NCBI RefSeq assembly: GCF_042657165.1
Contig: NZ_JBHSNJ010000012.1
Location: 186,001-250,000 of the forward strand
Direction of reading: 5' to 3'
From: Agrilutibacter niabensis
GTDB taxonomy: Bacteria > Pseudomonadota > Gammaproteobacteria > Xanthomonadales > Xanthomonadaceae
DNA length: 64,000 nt
The position numbers were made by a program, and so were the translations under genes. Under the pieces are notes generated by a model. It had not been told where the DNA came from. It ran no database searches and saw only the letters and a list, made by a program, of their open reading frames with translations. Below are positions 44,552 through 53,512 of this stretch, one piece after another (the first letter of the stretch is position 1; every line of letters begins with the position of its first letter).

Positions 44552-44772
44552 CGATGGTGCCGACCCCGCCCGGGGAAGGCTTAAAGGGAATCCGGTGACG
44601 CCCCGCTCCAAACAGGAGGGCGGCCACTCCGGAGCTGCCCCGCAGCGGTAACTGGTAACGACCCGCGTCAATGGCACTGGCCCGATCCCTCAACGGGATG
44701 CAGCTGGGAAGCGACGCGCAGTAGGCAAGCGGCCCGGCCGCCCGACCAGAAGCCCGAAAACCTGCCACGACC
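44552..44772 (+). ncRNA. Cobalamin (AdoCbl) riboswitch upstream of nrdA
   Basis: Conserved cobalamin-element blocks in order: AAAGGGAATCCGGTG (44583-44597), GAGCTGCCCCGCAGCGGTAA (44632-44651) and the B12 box AGCCCGAAAACCTGCC (44751-44766). A following inverted pair GACGCC/GGCGTC in 44770-44815 may be part of the expression platform. By the usual logic, B12 binding turns the downstream gene off. Boundaries are approximate. The ~490-base gap before nrdA otherwise shows no gene. Confidence 0.92.
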
Positions 44773-44993
44773 GGACGCCGCGAGGCTCCGTTTGGCCAGG
44801 CGTCTCCGCGGGGAGCGACGGTCGACCATGCCGGGCATCCGTCCGTGCCGTCGTGCCGTTCCCTTCGCGTTGAAGCCGGCTCGCCCGAGGGGGCGGGGGC
44901 CGGTTCGTGCGCGGTCGCGGCTCCGGGTCCCCCCTGATCGCAATGCGTGCGACCGCTTTCGCTTCTTCTCCACCGCCACCGGAGAGGACAGCC

Positions 44994-47468
44994 ATGAACA
45001 CCGAGACCCCAGCCGCAGAGACGCTGGAAGCCGCGACGCAAGCGCGATCGCGCGAAACCCACGCAGAGGAAGCCGTCGCGACCACCCAGGTCGCGCAATC
45101 CAGCTTCGCCCTGACCCCGCCGCACGCACCGGCAAGCATGGCCATCACCAAGCGCGACGGCCGCCGCGAGCCGGTCGACGTCGGCAAGATCGTGCGCGCG
45201 GTGACCCGCTGCAGCGACGGCCTCAACGAGATCGACCCGATGCGGGTCGCGCTCAAGACCATCGCGGGCATCTACGACGGCGCGACCACGCGCGAGCTCG
45301 ACGAGCTGTCGATCCGCACCGCCGCGGCCTTCACCGCCGAGGAGCCGCAGTACGCGCGCCTGGCCGCGCGCCTGCTCGCCGGCTACATCGACAAGGAAGT
45401 TCAGGGCCTGGGCGTGCATTCGTTCTCGCAGTCGATCGTGCTCGGCCACGAGCTCGGTCTGATCAATGACCGCGTCCGCGAGGTGGTCGAGGCCAACGCG
45501 CGCAAGTTCAACGATGCGATCGACGCGGCCCAGACCCAGCGCTTCGAATACTTCGGCCTGCGCACGCTGTACGACCGCTACCTGCTCAAGCACCCGCAGC
45601 GCCGCAGCGTGATCGAGACGCCGCAGCAGTTCTTCATGCGCATCGCCGTCTCCCTGACCGAAACTCCCTCCGCGGCGCTCGAGCTGTACCGGCTGATGGC
45701 GTCGCTCGACTACATCCCCAGCTCGCCGACGCTGTTCAACTCCGGCACGCGCCACGAGCAGCTGTCGTCGTGCTTCCTGCTGGATTCGCCGCAGGACTCG
45801 CTCACCGACATCTACGCGCGCTACGGCGATGTCGCCCAGCTATCGAAGTTCAGCGGCGGCATCGGCCAGGCGTATTCGCGCATCCGTTCGCGCGGCTCGC
45901 TGATCCGCTCCACCAACGGCCGCAGCAACGGCATCGTGCCGTGGCTGAAGACGCTCGACGCCTCGGTCGCCGCGGTGAACCAGGGTGGCAAGCGCAAGGG
46001 CGCCGCCTGCATCTACCTGGAAACCTGGCACGCCGACATCGAGGAATTCCTCGAACTGCGCGAGAACACCGGCGACGAGGCGCGCCGCACGCACAACCTC
46101 AACCTGGCCAACTGGGTGCCCGACCTGTTCATGCAGCGTGTCGAGACGGATGGCGACTGGTCGCTGTTCGATCCGTACGCGGTGCCGGAATTCGTCGACC
46201 TGTGGGGCGAGGCATTCGAACGTGCCTACGTGCAGGCCGAACAGCAGGGGCTCGCGGCCAGGACCGTCAAGGCGCGCGAGTTGTACGCGCGGATGATGAA
46301 AGTGCTGGGCGAAACCGGCAACGGCTGGATGACGTTCAAGGATGCCTCCAACCGCACCTGCAACCAGGTCGGCCCGGGCCGCACGGTGCACCTGTCGAAC
46401 CTGTGCACCGAGATCCTCGAAGTCACCTCCGCGGAAGAAACCGCGGTGTGCAACCTCGGCTCGATCAACCTGGCGCAGCATGTCGCCAGCTTCGACGACG
46501 GCAAGCCGGCGTTCGACTTCGACAAGCTCGCCGAGACCGTGCGCGTGGCCGTGCGCCAGCTCGACCGGGTCATCGACCTCAACTTCTATCCGATCGAGAC
46601 CGCGCGCCGCTCCAACCTGCGCTGGCGCCCGGTGGGGCTGGGCGTGATGGGCCTGCAGGACGTGTTCTTCAAGCTGCGCCTGCCGTTCGATTCGGCCGAG
46701 GCGCTGGCGCTGTCGACGAAGATCGCCGAGCGCATCTACCTACACGCGCTCGAATCCTCGTGCGAGCTCGCCGAGAAGCACGGCGCGCATCCGAGCTACG
46801 CCGAGACGCGCGCCGCCGGGGGCGCACTGCAGTTCGACCTGTGGGGCATCACGCCGACCGAGACCGCGGCCTGGGAGGCACTGAAGTCGCGCATCAGCCA
46901 GCACGGCCTGCGCAACTCGCTGCTGATCGCGATCGCGCCCACGGCAACCATCGCCTCGATCGCCGGCTGCTACGAATGCATCGAGCCGCAGGTGTCCAAC
47001 CTGTTCAAGCGCGAGACGTTGTCGGGCGACTTCCTGCAGATCAACCGCTACCTGGTCGACGAACTGAAGAAGCTCGGCCTGTGGACCGCGGAGACGCGCG
47101 ACGCGATCAAGCTCGCCGAAGGTTCGATCCAGGCCGTGGCGGACATTCCCGACACGCTCAAGGCGGTGTACCGGACCGCATGGGAACTGCCGCAGAAGGC
47201 GCTCATCGATCTGGCCGCCGCGCGCGGGCCGTACCTCGACCAGTCGCAGTCGCTCAACCTGTTCATGGAGAGTCCGAACATCGGCCGCCTGTCCTCCATG
47301 TACATGTACGCGTGGAAGTCGAAGTTGAAGACGACCTACTACCTGCGCTCGCGACCGGCCACGCGCATCGCCAAGGCGACGGTGGCTGCCGCGGCGCCCG
47401 TCTACAGCGAGCAGCAGGCGCTGGCGTGCTCGCTGGAGAACCCCGAGGCCTGCGAGGCCTGCCAGTAA
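44994..47468 (+). CDS. nrdA: NrdA, class I ribonucleotide reductase large subunit
   Basis: Reduces ribonucleoside diphosphates to deoxy forms. 824 residues: an Ala/Thr/Glu-rich N-terminal stretch (1-42) with no family counterpart that I recognise, an ATP-cone beginning ITKRDGRREPVDVGKIVRAV near 45, then the barrel with NSGTRHEQLSSCFLLDSPQD (first active-site Cys), LSNLCTEILEV (the N-x-C-x-E radical triad), CNLGSINL and IAPTATIASIAG. The C-terminal shuttle pair is CEAC in the last residues. ATG 44994 has a clear GGAGAGGA site. Regulation by the upstream B12 riboswitch suggests that this oxygen-dependent enzyme is repressed when B12 is available. Confidence 0.97.
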   Translation: MNTETPAAETLEAATQARSRETHAEEAVATTQVAQSSFALTPPHAPASMAITKRDGRREPVDVGKIVRAVTRCSDGLNEIDPMRVALKTIAGIYDGATTRELDELSIRTAAAFTAEEPQYARLAARLLAGYIDKEVQGLGVHSFSQSIVLGHELGLINDRVREVVEANARKFNDAIDAAQTQRFEYFGLRTLYDRYLLKHPQRRSVIETPQQFFMRIAVSLTETPSAALELYRLMASLDYIPSSPTLFNSGTRHEQLSSCFLLDSPQDSLTDIYARYGDVAQLSKFSGGIGQAYSRIRSRGSLIRSTNGRSNGIVPWLKTLDASVAAVNQGGKRKGAACIYLETWHADIEEFLELRENTGDEARRTHNLNLANWVPDLFMQRVETDGDWSLFDPYAVPEFVDLWGEAFERAYVQAEQQGLAARTVKARELYARMMKVLGETGNGWMTFKDASNRTCNQVGPGRTVHLSNLCTEILEVTSAEETAVCNLGSINLAQHVASFDDGKPAFDFDKLAETVRVAVRQLDRVIDLNFYPIETARRSNLRWRPVGLGVMGLQDVFFKLRLPFDSAEALALSTKIAERIYLHALESSCELAEKHGAHPSYAETRAAGGALQFDLWGITPTETAAWEALKSRISQHGLRNSLLIAIAPTATIASIAGCYECIEPQVSNLFKRETLSGDFLQINRYLVDELKKLGLWTAETRDAIKLAEGSIQAVADIPDTLKAVYRTAWELPQKALIDLAAARGPYLDQSQSLNLFMESPNIGRLSSMYMYAWKSKLKTTYYLRSRPATRIAKATVAAAAPVYSEQQALACSLENPEACEACQ

Positions 47469-47656
47469 CCCGGTTCAAGCGGATGCGTCGGCGCTGTGGC
47501 CGCTACAGGACGTGGCGCTGCACGGAAGCTGTGGCGTCGCCGATGCATCCGACCCTTTCCTCCCCGTGCGCGGGGCGCTGCCGGAAGGCACGTCCCCCGC
47601 TGCCCGTCCCGCGTCCCGCCGCGGGGAGGTTTTCTACCTTCCGATCCGGAGCATCC

Positions 47657-48691
47657 ATGTCTGCTGCAACGAACCAGCACCTCCTCGAACCCGGCTTCGC
47701 CCTCACGCTGCGGCCGATGCGCTATCCCGCGTTCTACGAGATGTACAAGGATGCGATCCGCAACACCTGGACGGTCGAGGAGATCGACTTCGGCATCGAC
47801 CTCAACGACCTGCGCCACAAGCTCAGCGCGGCCGATCGCCACCTGATCGAGCGCCTGGTGGCGTTCTTCGCCACCGGTGATTCGATCGTGTCCAACAACC
47901 TGGTGCTGAACCTCTACCAGCACATCAACGCGCCCGAGGCGCGCATGTACCTGTCGCGGCAGCTGTACGAGGAAGCCCTGCACGTGCAGTTCTATCTCAC
48001 GCTGCTCGACGCCTACATCCCCGATCCCGCACGCCGCGCCGAAGCGTTCGCCGCGATCGAGAACATCCCTTCGATCCGGGCCAAGGCCGCGTTCTGCTTC
48101 AAGTGGATGGATTCGATCCAGGGCCTGCAGCGCCTCGAGACCCGCGAGCAGCGCCGCGCCTTCCTGTTGAACCTGATCTGCTTCGCCTGCTGCATCGAGG
48201 GCCTGTTCTTCTTCGCCGCCTTCGCCTACGTGTGGTTCCTGCGTTCGCGCGGGTTGCTGCCGGGCCTGGCCAGCGGCACCAACTGGGTGTTCCGCGATGA
48301 ATCCGGACACATGGCGTTCGCGCTGGAAGTCATCCACACCGTGCGAGGCGAGGAGCCTGGATTGTTCGACGCCGGCATGGAACGCGACGTGCGCGCGATG
48401 CTGCGCGAGGCGATCGAGGTCGAGGCCGGCTTCGCCGACGACGTGCTGTCGGGTGGCCCGCTCCAGAGCGGCGTGATGGGCTTGTCGCCGCGCGAGATGC
48501 GCCAGTACCTGGAGTACGTCGCCGACCTGCGCCTGTCCGCGCTGGGCCTCACCCCGGAATTCGGTGCGAAGAACCCGTTCCCGTTCATGGACCTGCAGGA
48601 CGTGCAGGAACTGACCAACTTCTTCGAGCGCCGCGTCTCGGCCTACCAGGTGGGCATCAGCGGCGCGGTTGGTTTCGACGATGCCTTCTGA
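47657..48691 (+). CDS. nrdB: NrdB, class I ribonucleotide reductase small subunit
   Basis: Diiron protein that houses the tyrosyl radical used by NrdA. In 344 residues: FFATGDSIVSNNLVLNL carries the first metal Asp near residue 74, then YEEALHVQFYLTLLDAY with Glu, His and the radical Tyr in E-x2-H-x3-Y spacing near 103-110, then CIEGLFFFAAFAYVW and DESGHMAFALEVIH with the remaining Glu/His ligands. All radical-site residues are present, so it is a Tyr-radical type. The ATG lies 188 bases after nrdA; that gap shows no gene. Likely cotranscribed under the riboswitch. A repeat cluster follows the stop. Confidence 0.95.
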   Translation: MSAATNQHLLEPGFALTLRPMRYPAFYEMYKDAIRNTWTVEEIDFGIDLNDLRHKLSAADRHLIERLVAFFATGDSIVSNNLVLNLYQHINAPEARMYLSRQLYEEALHVQFYLTLLDAYIPDPARRAEAFAAIENIPSIRAKAAFCFKWMDSIQGLQRLETREQRRAFLLNLICFACCIEGLFFFAAFAYVWFLRSRGLLPGLASGTNWVFRDESGHMAFALEVIHTVRGEEPGLFDAGMERDVRAMLREAIEVEAGFADDVLSGGPLQSGVMGLSPREMRQYLEYVADLRLSALGLTPEFGAKNPFPFMDLQDVQELTNFFERRVSAYQVGISGAVGFDDAF

Positions 48692-48709
48692 AGGCCGCTG
48701 CGCGATCGC

Positions 48710-48829
48710 TCCCTCTCCCGCTTGCGGGAGAGGGTTGGGGTGAGGGTTGGGGTGAGGGCCGGTTGTGCGGAAAGGCAACAGCGCCACTCATCCGCCCTTC
48801 GGGCACCTTCTCCCCTACGGGAGAAGGAG
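48710..48829. repeat. Intergenic palindromic repeats, copy 4
   Basis: Unit one: CCCTCTCCCGC-TT-GCGGGAGAGGG (48711-48734), then a tandem duplication of GGGTTGGGGTGA. Unit two: CTCATCCGCCCTTCGGGCACC and TTCTCCC/GGGAGAAGG (48786-48828). Lies between nrdB and nadE. Confidence 0.85.
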
Positions 48830-48891
48830 GGCGCGCGGGGCCGAAGTGCGGTGCCTAGTAGAATGCGCGCAGGCGTGGGCTGGAGCAGGGC

Positions 48892-50523
48892 ATGACGTTG
48901 CGGATCGCGATGGCGCAGTTCGATTTCCCGGTCGGTGCGGTGGCGAGGAACGCCGATCGCATCATCGAGATGATCCAGGCCGCGCGGGACGAGCACGGCG
49001 CCGATGTCGTGCTGTTCCCGGAGCTGACCCTCAGCGGTTACCCGCCGGAGGATCTGCTGCTGCGTCCCGCCTTCCTGGCCGATTGCGAAGCCGCGATCGG
49101 GCGCATTGCCCCCGCCGCGACCGGCATCGTGGCGATCGTCGGCTGGCCGCAGGCAGCTGGCGCGATCGTCTACAACGCGGCCAGCGTGTTGCGGGACGGT
49201 GCCATCGCGCACACCTACCGCAAGCGCGAGCTGCCCAACTACGCCGTCTTCGACGAGCGCCGCTACTTCGACGTGGATCCGGATCGCGACATCTGCGTAT
49301 TCGAAGTCGCGGACACCCAGGTCGGCCTGGTCATCTGCGAGGACCTGTGGTTCCCCGAGCCGATCGCGCAGACCGTGTCGGCGGGCGCGCAGCTGGTGCT
49401 GGTGCCCAACGCCTCGCCGTTCGAGCGCGACAAGCACGCCCAGCGCGACGGCCTGCTGGCGCAGCGCGCACAGGAAACCGGTGCCGCGATCGCCTACCTC
49501 AATGGGGTCGGTGGGCAGGATGCGGTGGTGTTCGATGGCGCCTCGGTCGTGGCCGACGGCGACGGCACCGTGCATCCGGCGGCGGCGGCGTTCACCAACC
49601 AGTGGCTGGTGGTCGACTTCGATCCGGATACGCGCAAGTTCACCCCGATGCAGTGGATGGACGACGGCGACGAGAGCCGCGACGCGCTCGCGTGGCGCGC
49701 CATCGTGCGAGGTACGCGCGACTACTGCGCCAAGAACGGCTTCACCAAGGCGTGGTTGGGCCTGTCTGGCGGCATCGACTCCTCGTTGGTGCTGGCGATC
49801 GCGGTGGATGCGCTGGGTGCGGACAACGTCACCGCGGTGCGCATGCCTTCGCGCTACACCGCGGGCCTGTCCAACGACCTCGCCGCCGAGCAGTGCGCCA
49901 AGCAGGGCGTGCGCATGATCACGGTGCCGATCGAGAAGCCGTTCCAGGGCTTCCTCGATGCCCTGTCGGAGCAGTTCGACGGCAAGCCGGTGGACGTGAC
50001 CGAGGAAAACCTGCAGTCGCGCAGCCGCGGCACGTTGATGATGGCACTCAGCAACAAGTTCGGCGGCCTGCTGCTGACCACCGGCAACAAGAGCGAATAC
50101 GCGGTCGGCTACGCCACGATCTATGGCGACATGTGCGGCGGTTACGCGCCGCTGAAGGACCTGTACAAGACCGAGGTGTTCGCGCTGGCACGCTGGCGCA
50201 ACACCGTGGGCGACATCGTGGTCCCGCAGGGCGTGATCGACCGCCCGCCGTCGGCGGAACTGCGGGAGAACCAGAAGGACCAGGATTCGCTGCCGCCTTA
50301 CGACGTGCTCGACGCGATCCTGTTCCGCCATGTGGACCAGGAACAGTCGCGCGAGGAGATCGTGGCGGCGGGTTTCGACCGCGCGACCGTGGAGCGCGTG
50401 CTGCGGCTGGTGCGGATCAGCGAATGGAAACGGCACCAGGCTGCGCCGGGCCCAAAGGTGTCGCGGCGCGCATTCGGACGCGAGCGGCGCTATCCGATCA
50501 CCAACGGCTATACGGGCGACTGA
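48892..50523 (+). CDS. nadE: NadE, glutamine-dependent NAD+ synthetase
   Basis: Final step of NAD synthesis: amidation of deamido-NAD with ammonia taken from glutamine. The 543 residues form two domains. An N-terminal nitrilase-type glutaminase (1-270) has its Glu-Lys-Cys triad in FPELTLSGYPPEDLLL, YRKRELPNYAVFDE and GLVICEDLWFPEP. A C-terminal NAD synthetase domain has the PP-loop GLSGGIDSSLVLAI near 293, GNKSEYAVGYATIYGDMCGGYAPL and DRPPSAELRENQKDQDSLPPY. Ammonia is thought to pass between the sites through a tunnel. ATG 48892 follows GGAGCAGG. Repeats flank the gene on both sides. Confidence 0.96.
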   Translation: MTLRIAMAQFDFPVGAVARNADRIIEMIQAARDEHGADVVLFPELTLSGYPPEDLLLRPAFLADCEAAIGRIAPAATGIVAIVGWPQAAGAIVYNAASVLRDGAIAHTYRKRELPNYAVFDERRYFDVDPDRDICVFEVADTQVGLVICEDLWFPEPIAQTVSAGAQLVLVPNASPFERDKHAQRDGLLAQRAQETGAAIAYLNGVGGQDAVVFDGASVVADGDGTVHPAAAAFTNQWLVVDFDPDTRKFTPMQWMDDGDESRDALAWRAIVRGTRDYCAKNGFTKAWLGLSGGIDSSLVLAIAVDALGADNVTAVRMPSRYTAGLSNDLAAEQCAKQGVRMITVPIEKPFQGFLDALSEQFDGKPVDVTEENLQSRSRGTLMMALSNKFGGLLLTTGNKSEYAVGYATIYGDMCGGYAPLKDLYKTEVFALARWRNTVGDIVVPQGVIDRPPSAELRENQKDQDSLPPYDVLDAILFRHVDQEQSREEIVAAGFDRATVERVLRLVRISEWKRHQAAPGPKVSRRAFGRERRYPITNGYTGD

Positions 50524-50610
50524 CGGCAAGGAACTGCGCGCGCCGGCACGTTCGAATCCATCGCGAGCCCGGGTTCCATCGCGGCGCGAATGAACTCTTG
50601 GCGAGACGAA

Positions 50611-50656
50611 CTCTTCTCCCTGCGGGGAGAAGATGCCCGCAGGGCAGATGAGGGGA
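50611..50656. repeat. Intergenic palindromic repeat, copy 5
   Basis: CTTCTCCC/GGGGAGAAG stem (50612-50632), then GCCCGCAGGGC and AGATGAGGGG, in the convergent space between nadE and bamD. The rest of 50524-50818 has no gene. Confidence 0.8.
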
Positions 50657-50762
50657 GGCGAGCGCAGCGAGCCTTGCTGCAATCGCTGCCCGCGGGGATG
50701 GAAAAGCAGCCCGCAAGCGGGGCGGGGGAAACGCACGGGCCACCGCTGGTACCGGCATCGCC

Positions 50763-50789
50763 AAAACAAAAACGCCGCCCGGGGGCGGC
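50763..50789 (-). terminator. Rho-independent terminator after bamD
   Basis: On the minus strand: GCCGCC-CCCG-GGCGGC stem-loop (50774-50789) followed by GTTTTTGTTTT. It ends 30 bases after the bamD stop. Confidence 0.88.
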
Positions 50790-50818
50790 ATTTTCGCGAC
50801 TACGGCCCGTAAGCGCCG

Positions 50819-51691
50819 TCAGTCCTTGTTGTTGTCCAGCGCCGACTTTTCGCCCGAGAACGGATTGAGCTTGCGCAGGTTGCTCGGATAGTCCGGCCAG
50901 TCGCCGCTCAGGTACGGATGGTTGGGGTCGTTCTGCTGCAGGACGCGCTTGGCATCGTCGGCCAGCGTCTGGTTGCCCAGGCCGGTGTAGGCCGCGGCCA
51001 GCGTCGCAACGGCGTCGTTCTGGTACTTGCTCTGCGGGTAGGTCTCGAGCATGCGCTTGGCGCGGTCGGCGGCCGCGACATAGGCGGTGCGGCGCAGGTA
51101 ATACAACGCGACGTCCAGGTCGTGGCGGGCGAAGACATTGCGCAGGTCGGCCATGCGCTGGCGTGCGTCTTCGGCGTAGCGGCTGTTCGGGTAGCGCTCG
51201 GCGACGATCTGGAAATCGTTGTACGCCTGCTGCGGCGTGGCCAGGTCGCGACGGCTCGGGTCCAGGCGCCACACCTGCTGCAGGAACACCGTTTCGCGGC
51301 TCGAGTCCACCAGCCCGCGCAGGTAGTACATGTACGAGGTGTTGCGGTGGGTCGGATAGGTGCGGATGAAGCGGTCGATGCTGCTGATCGCGTCGTCGTG
51401 CTTGCCCGACTTGTACTGCGCGTAGGCGGTTTCGACCAGCGCCTGCTCGGTGTAGGGACCGTACGGGTACTGCGCGACGAGGCGCTTGAAGGTCAGTTCG
51501 GCGCCGGCCCAGTTGCTCTTGGTCATCGACTTGTGTGCCTTGTCGTAGAGCTCCTCGACCGGCTGGCCTTCTTCGGCCTCCTTGTCCTTGAACATGCCCT
51601 TGACCCGGGCGCAGCCGGAACCGGCGAGGACGGCGATCAGCAGCAGCGAAAGCAGGACGCGCGGGGCAATGCGGTTACAACTGGGGGTCAT
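50819..51691 (-). CDS. bamD: BamD, outer membrane protein assembly lipoprotein
   Basis: Essential lipoprotein of the BAM complex that folds beta-barrel proteins into the outer membrane. In 290 residues: signal peptide (LLSLLLIAVLAG), lipobox LAGSGC with Cys at about residue 27, then five TPR-like repeats, e.g. VEELYDKAHKSMTKSNWAGAE and YPYGPYTEQALVETAYAQY, and YPNSRYAEDARQRMADLRN. The family's conserved DSSRETVFLQQVWRLDPSRRD insert is partly visible. ATG 51691 gives a proper signal peptide; the open frame extends upstream toward rluD. Divergent from rluD with an 82-base gap, the same arrangement as bamD/rluD in E. coli. Confidence 0.96.
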   Translation of the reverse strand: MTPSCNRIAPRVLLSLLLIAVLAGSGCARVKGMFKDKEAEEGQPVEELYDKAHKSMTKSNWAGAELTFKRLVAQYPYGPYTEQALVETAYAQYKSGKHDDAISSIDRFIRTYPTHRNTSYMYYLRGLVDSSRETVFLQQVWRLDPSRRDLATPQQAYNDFQIVAERYPNSRYAEDARQRMADLRNVFARHDLDVALYYLRRTAYVAAADRAKRMLETYPQSKYQNDAVATLAAAYTGLGNQTLADDAKRVLQQNDPNHPYLSGDWPDYPSNLRKLNPFSGEKSALDNNKD

Positions 51692-51773
51692 GGCAGGCTT
51701 GGACGGACGCCGGAGGCACGAAACCCGGATAATAGCAGCCCGGCGATCCGCCCCCTGAACCAAGTCCCCCTGC

Positions 51774-52748
51774 ATGAGCGGCTCAGCTGAAACCCTCTCC
51801 GCCACCGTCCCCGACAGCAGCGCCGGCCGCCGCTTCGATGCCGTGCTGGCCGAACTTTTCCCCGATTACTCGCGCTCCCGCCTGGCCGCCTGGATCAAGT
51901 CCGGCGACGCGCGCCTGGACGGCAAGGAAGTCCGCCCGCGCGATCCGGTCCGTGGTGGCGAACTCGTCACCCTCAGCGTCGTGCTCGAGGTGCAGACGCA
52001 CTCGCAGCCGGAAGACATCGCCCTGGACGTGCTCTACGAGGACGAGCATGTCTTCGTCATCAACAAGCCCGCCGGCCTGGTCGTGCACCCCGGCGCGGGC
52101 AATCCGGCCGGCACCCTGGTGAACGCGCTGCTGCATCGCGATCCGGCGCTCAATGCCCTGCCACGCGCCGGGATCGTCCATCGCCTCGACAAGGACACCT
52201 CCGGGGTGATGGTGATCGCACGGACGCTGCCGGCGCATACCGCGCTGATCGAGCAGTTGTCCTCGCGCGAGGTCCACCGCCAGTACCTCGCGGTGGTGGT
52301 CGGTGCACTGGTGTCGGGCGGCACCGCCAATGCGGCGATCGATCGCCACCCGCGCGACCGCATCCGCATGGCCGTGCGCGACGACGGCAAGGACGCGGTC
52401 ACCCATTTCCGCCTGCGCGAACGCTTCCGTGCGCACACGCTGCTCGAGTGCCGGCTGGAAACCGGGCGCACGCACCAGATCCGCGTGCACATGGCGCACC
52501 TCAAGCACCCGATCGTCGGCGATCCGCTCTACGGCGGACCGCTGAAGCTGCCCAAGGGCGCCACGCCGGACCTTATCGAGGCGCTGCGCGGCTTCCGTCG
52601 CCAGGCTCTGCATGCGGAGGTGCTGGAATTCGCGCATCCGGTCACTGGCGAACCCGTGCGTTGCAGTGCGCCGATGCCCGAGGACATGCGCGCCCTGGTG
52701 CGCGCGCTGCACAACGACGGCGTCGCCGCCAAGCAGGACGGGCGCTGA
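51774..52748 (+). CDS. rluD: RluD, 23S rRNA pseudouridine synthase
   Basis: Makes pseudouridines in helix 69 of 23S rRNA. In 324 residues: an S4 RNA-binding domain (YSRSRLAAWIKSGDARLDGK near 34), then the RluA-type catalytic domain with INKPAGLVVHPGAGN near 97, the catalytic Asp in IVHRLDKDTSGVMVIA near 139, and the RLETGRTHQIRVHMAHL motif near 225. bamD-rluD-pgeF is a conserved order. It starts a small operon with pgeF, two bases after its stop. Confidence 0.96.
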   Translation: MSGSAETLSATVPDSSAGRRFDAVLAELFPDYSRSRLAAWIKSGDARLDGKEVRPRDPVRGGELVTLSVVLEVQTHSQPEDIALDVLYEDEHVFVINKPAGLVVHPGAGNPAGTLVNALLHRDPALNALPRAGIVHRLDKDTSGVMVIARTLPAHTALIEQLSSREVHRQYLAVVVGALVSGGTANAAIDRHPRDRIRMAVRDDGKDAVTHFRLRERFRAHTLLECRLETGRTHQIRVHMAHLKHPIVGDPLYGGPLKLPKGATPDLIEALRGFRRQALHAEVLEFAHPVTGEPVRCSAPMPEDMRALVRALHNDGVAAKQDGR

Positions 52749-52750
52749 CG

Positions 52751-53512
52751 ATGCATTCGGCCCTGCTTCCGGCTGCGTGGCCTGCGCCCAAGACGGTGCA
52801 CGGGTTCACGACGCTGCGGCATGGTGCAGGGGTTTCCACGGCGCCCTTCGACAGCCTCAACCTGGGCCTGCGCTCGGGCGATGACGAAACCGCGGTCCAG
52901 CGCAACCGCCAGCAGTTGCATGAACTGGCCGAGTTGCCCGCGTCCCCGCACTGGCTGCGACAGGTGCATGGCGCGGACGTCATCCGCTTCGACGGCAACG
53001 ACGACAGCGCGACGGAACGCGAAGCCGATGCCGCGGTCACGTCTTCACCCGGCGTGGTGCTCGCGATCCTCACCGCCGACTGCCTGCCGGTCCTGTTGAC
53101 GGCAAAGGACGGTCGCGAAGTCGGCGCCGCGCATGCGGGGTGGCGCGGCCTCGCCGCAGGCGTACTGGAAGCGACCGTTTCCGCGATGCATACCGCGCCC
53201 GATCGCCTCCTGGCCTGGCTGGGGCCGGCGGCAGGCCCGCAGAAATACGAAGTCGGCGTGGAGGTCTACGACGCTTTCGTTGCCCGTGACTGGGGCGCAG
53301 GCAGCGCCTTCGCGAGCACGCGGCCACACCACTGGAACATGGACCTGTATGCGTTGGCCCGGCGCCGCCTGGAAAAGGCCGGGCTGCGCGCATCCGACAT
53401 CCATGGCGGGGCGCTGTGCACCATCGCCGATCCCCAATCGTTCTATTCGCATCGCCGCGACCGGCGCACCGGCCGCATGGCCTCGCTGGTGTGGATGGAC
53501 GCCGCGCGTTGA
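52751..53512 (+). CDS. pgeF: PgeF, peptidoglycan editing factor (laccase-domain YfiH family)
   Basis: 253 residues, Cu-oxidase_4/DUF152 family. Motifs: HGFTTLRHGAGVS, LRQVHGADVI near residue 73, ILTADCLPVLL with the zinc Cys near 115, GAAHAGWRGLAAGVL near 131 with the zinc His, and GPAAGPQKYEVG. YfiH/PgeF in E. coli acts as an amidase that corrects misincorporated L-Ser in UDP-MurNAc precursors; family members also show purine nucleoside phosphorylase activity. The start is two bases after rluD, and its stop overlaps the start of the following DUF4166 gene. Confidence 0.92.
   Translation: MHSALLPAAWPAPKTVHGFTTLRHGAGVSTAPFDSLNLGLRSGDDETAVQRNRQQLHELAELPASPHWLRQVHGADVIRFDGNDDSATEREADAAVTSSPGVVLAILTADCLPVLLTAKDGREVGAAHAGWRGLAAGVLEATVSAMHTAPDRLLAWLGPAAGPQKYEVGVEVYDAFVARDWGAGSAFASTRPHHWNMDLYALARRRLEKAGLRASDIHGGALCTIADPQSFYSHRRDRRTGRMASLVWMDAAR

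Noticed and set aside
45770..47656. Open frame joining the nrdA region to nrdB, suggesting a fused protein
   Set aside because: This part is out of frame with nrdA and has no RNR motifs; nrdB starts at 47657.
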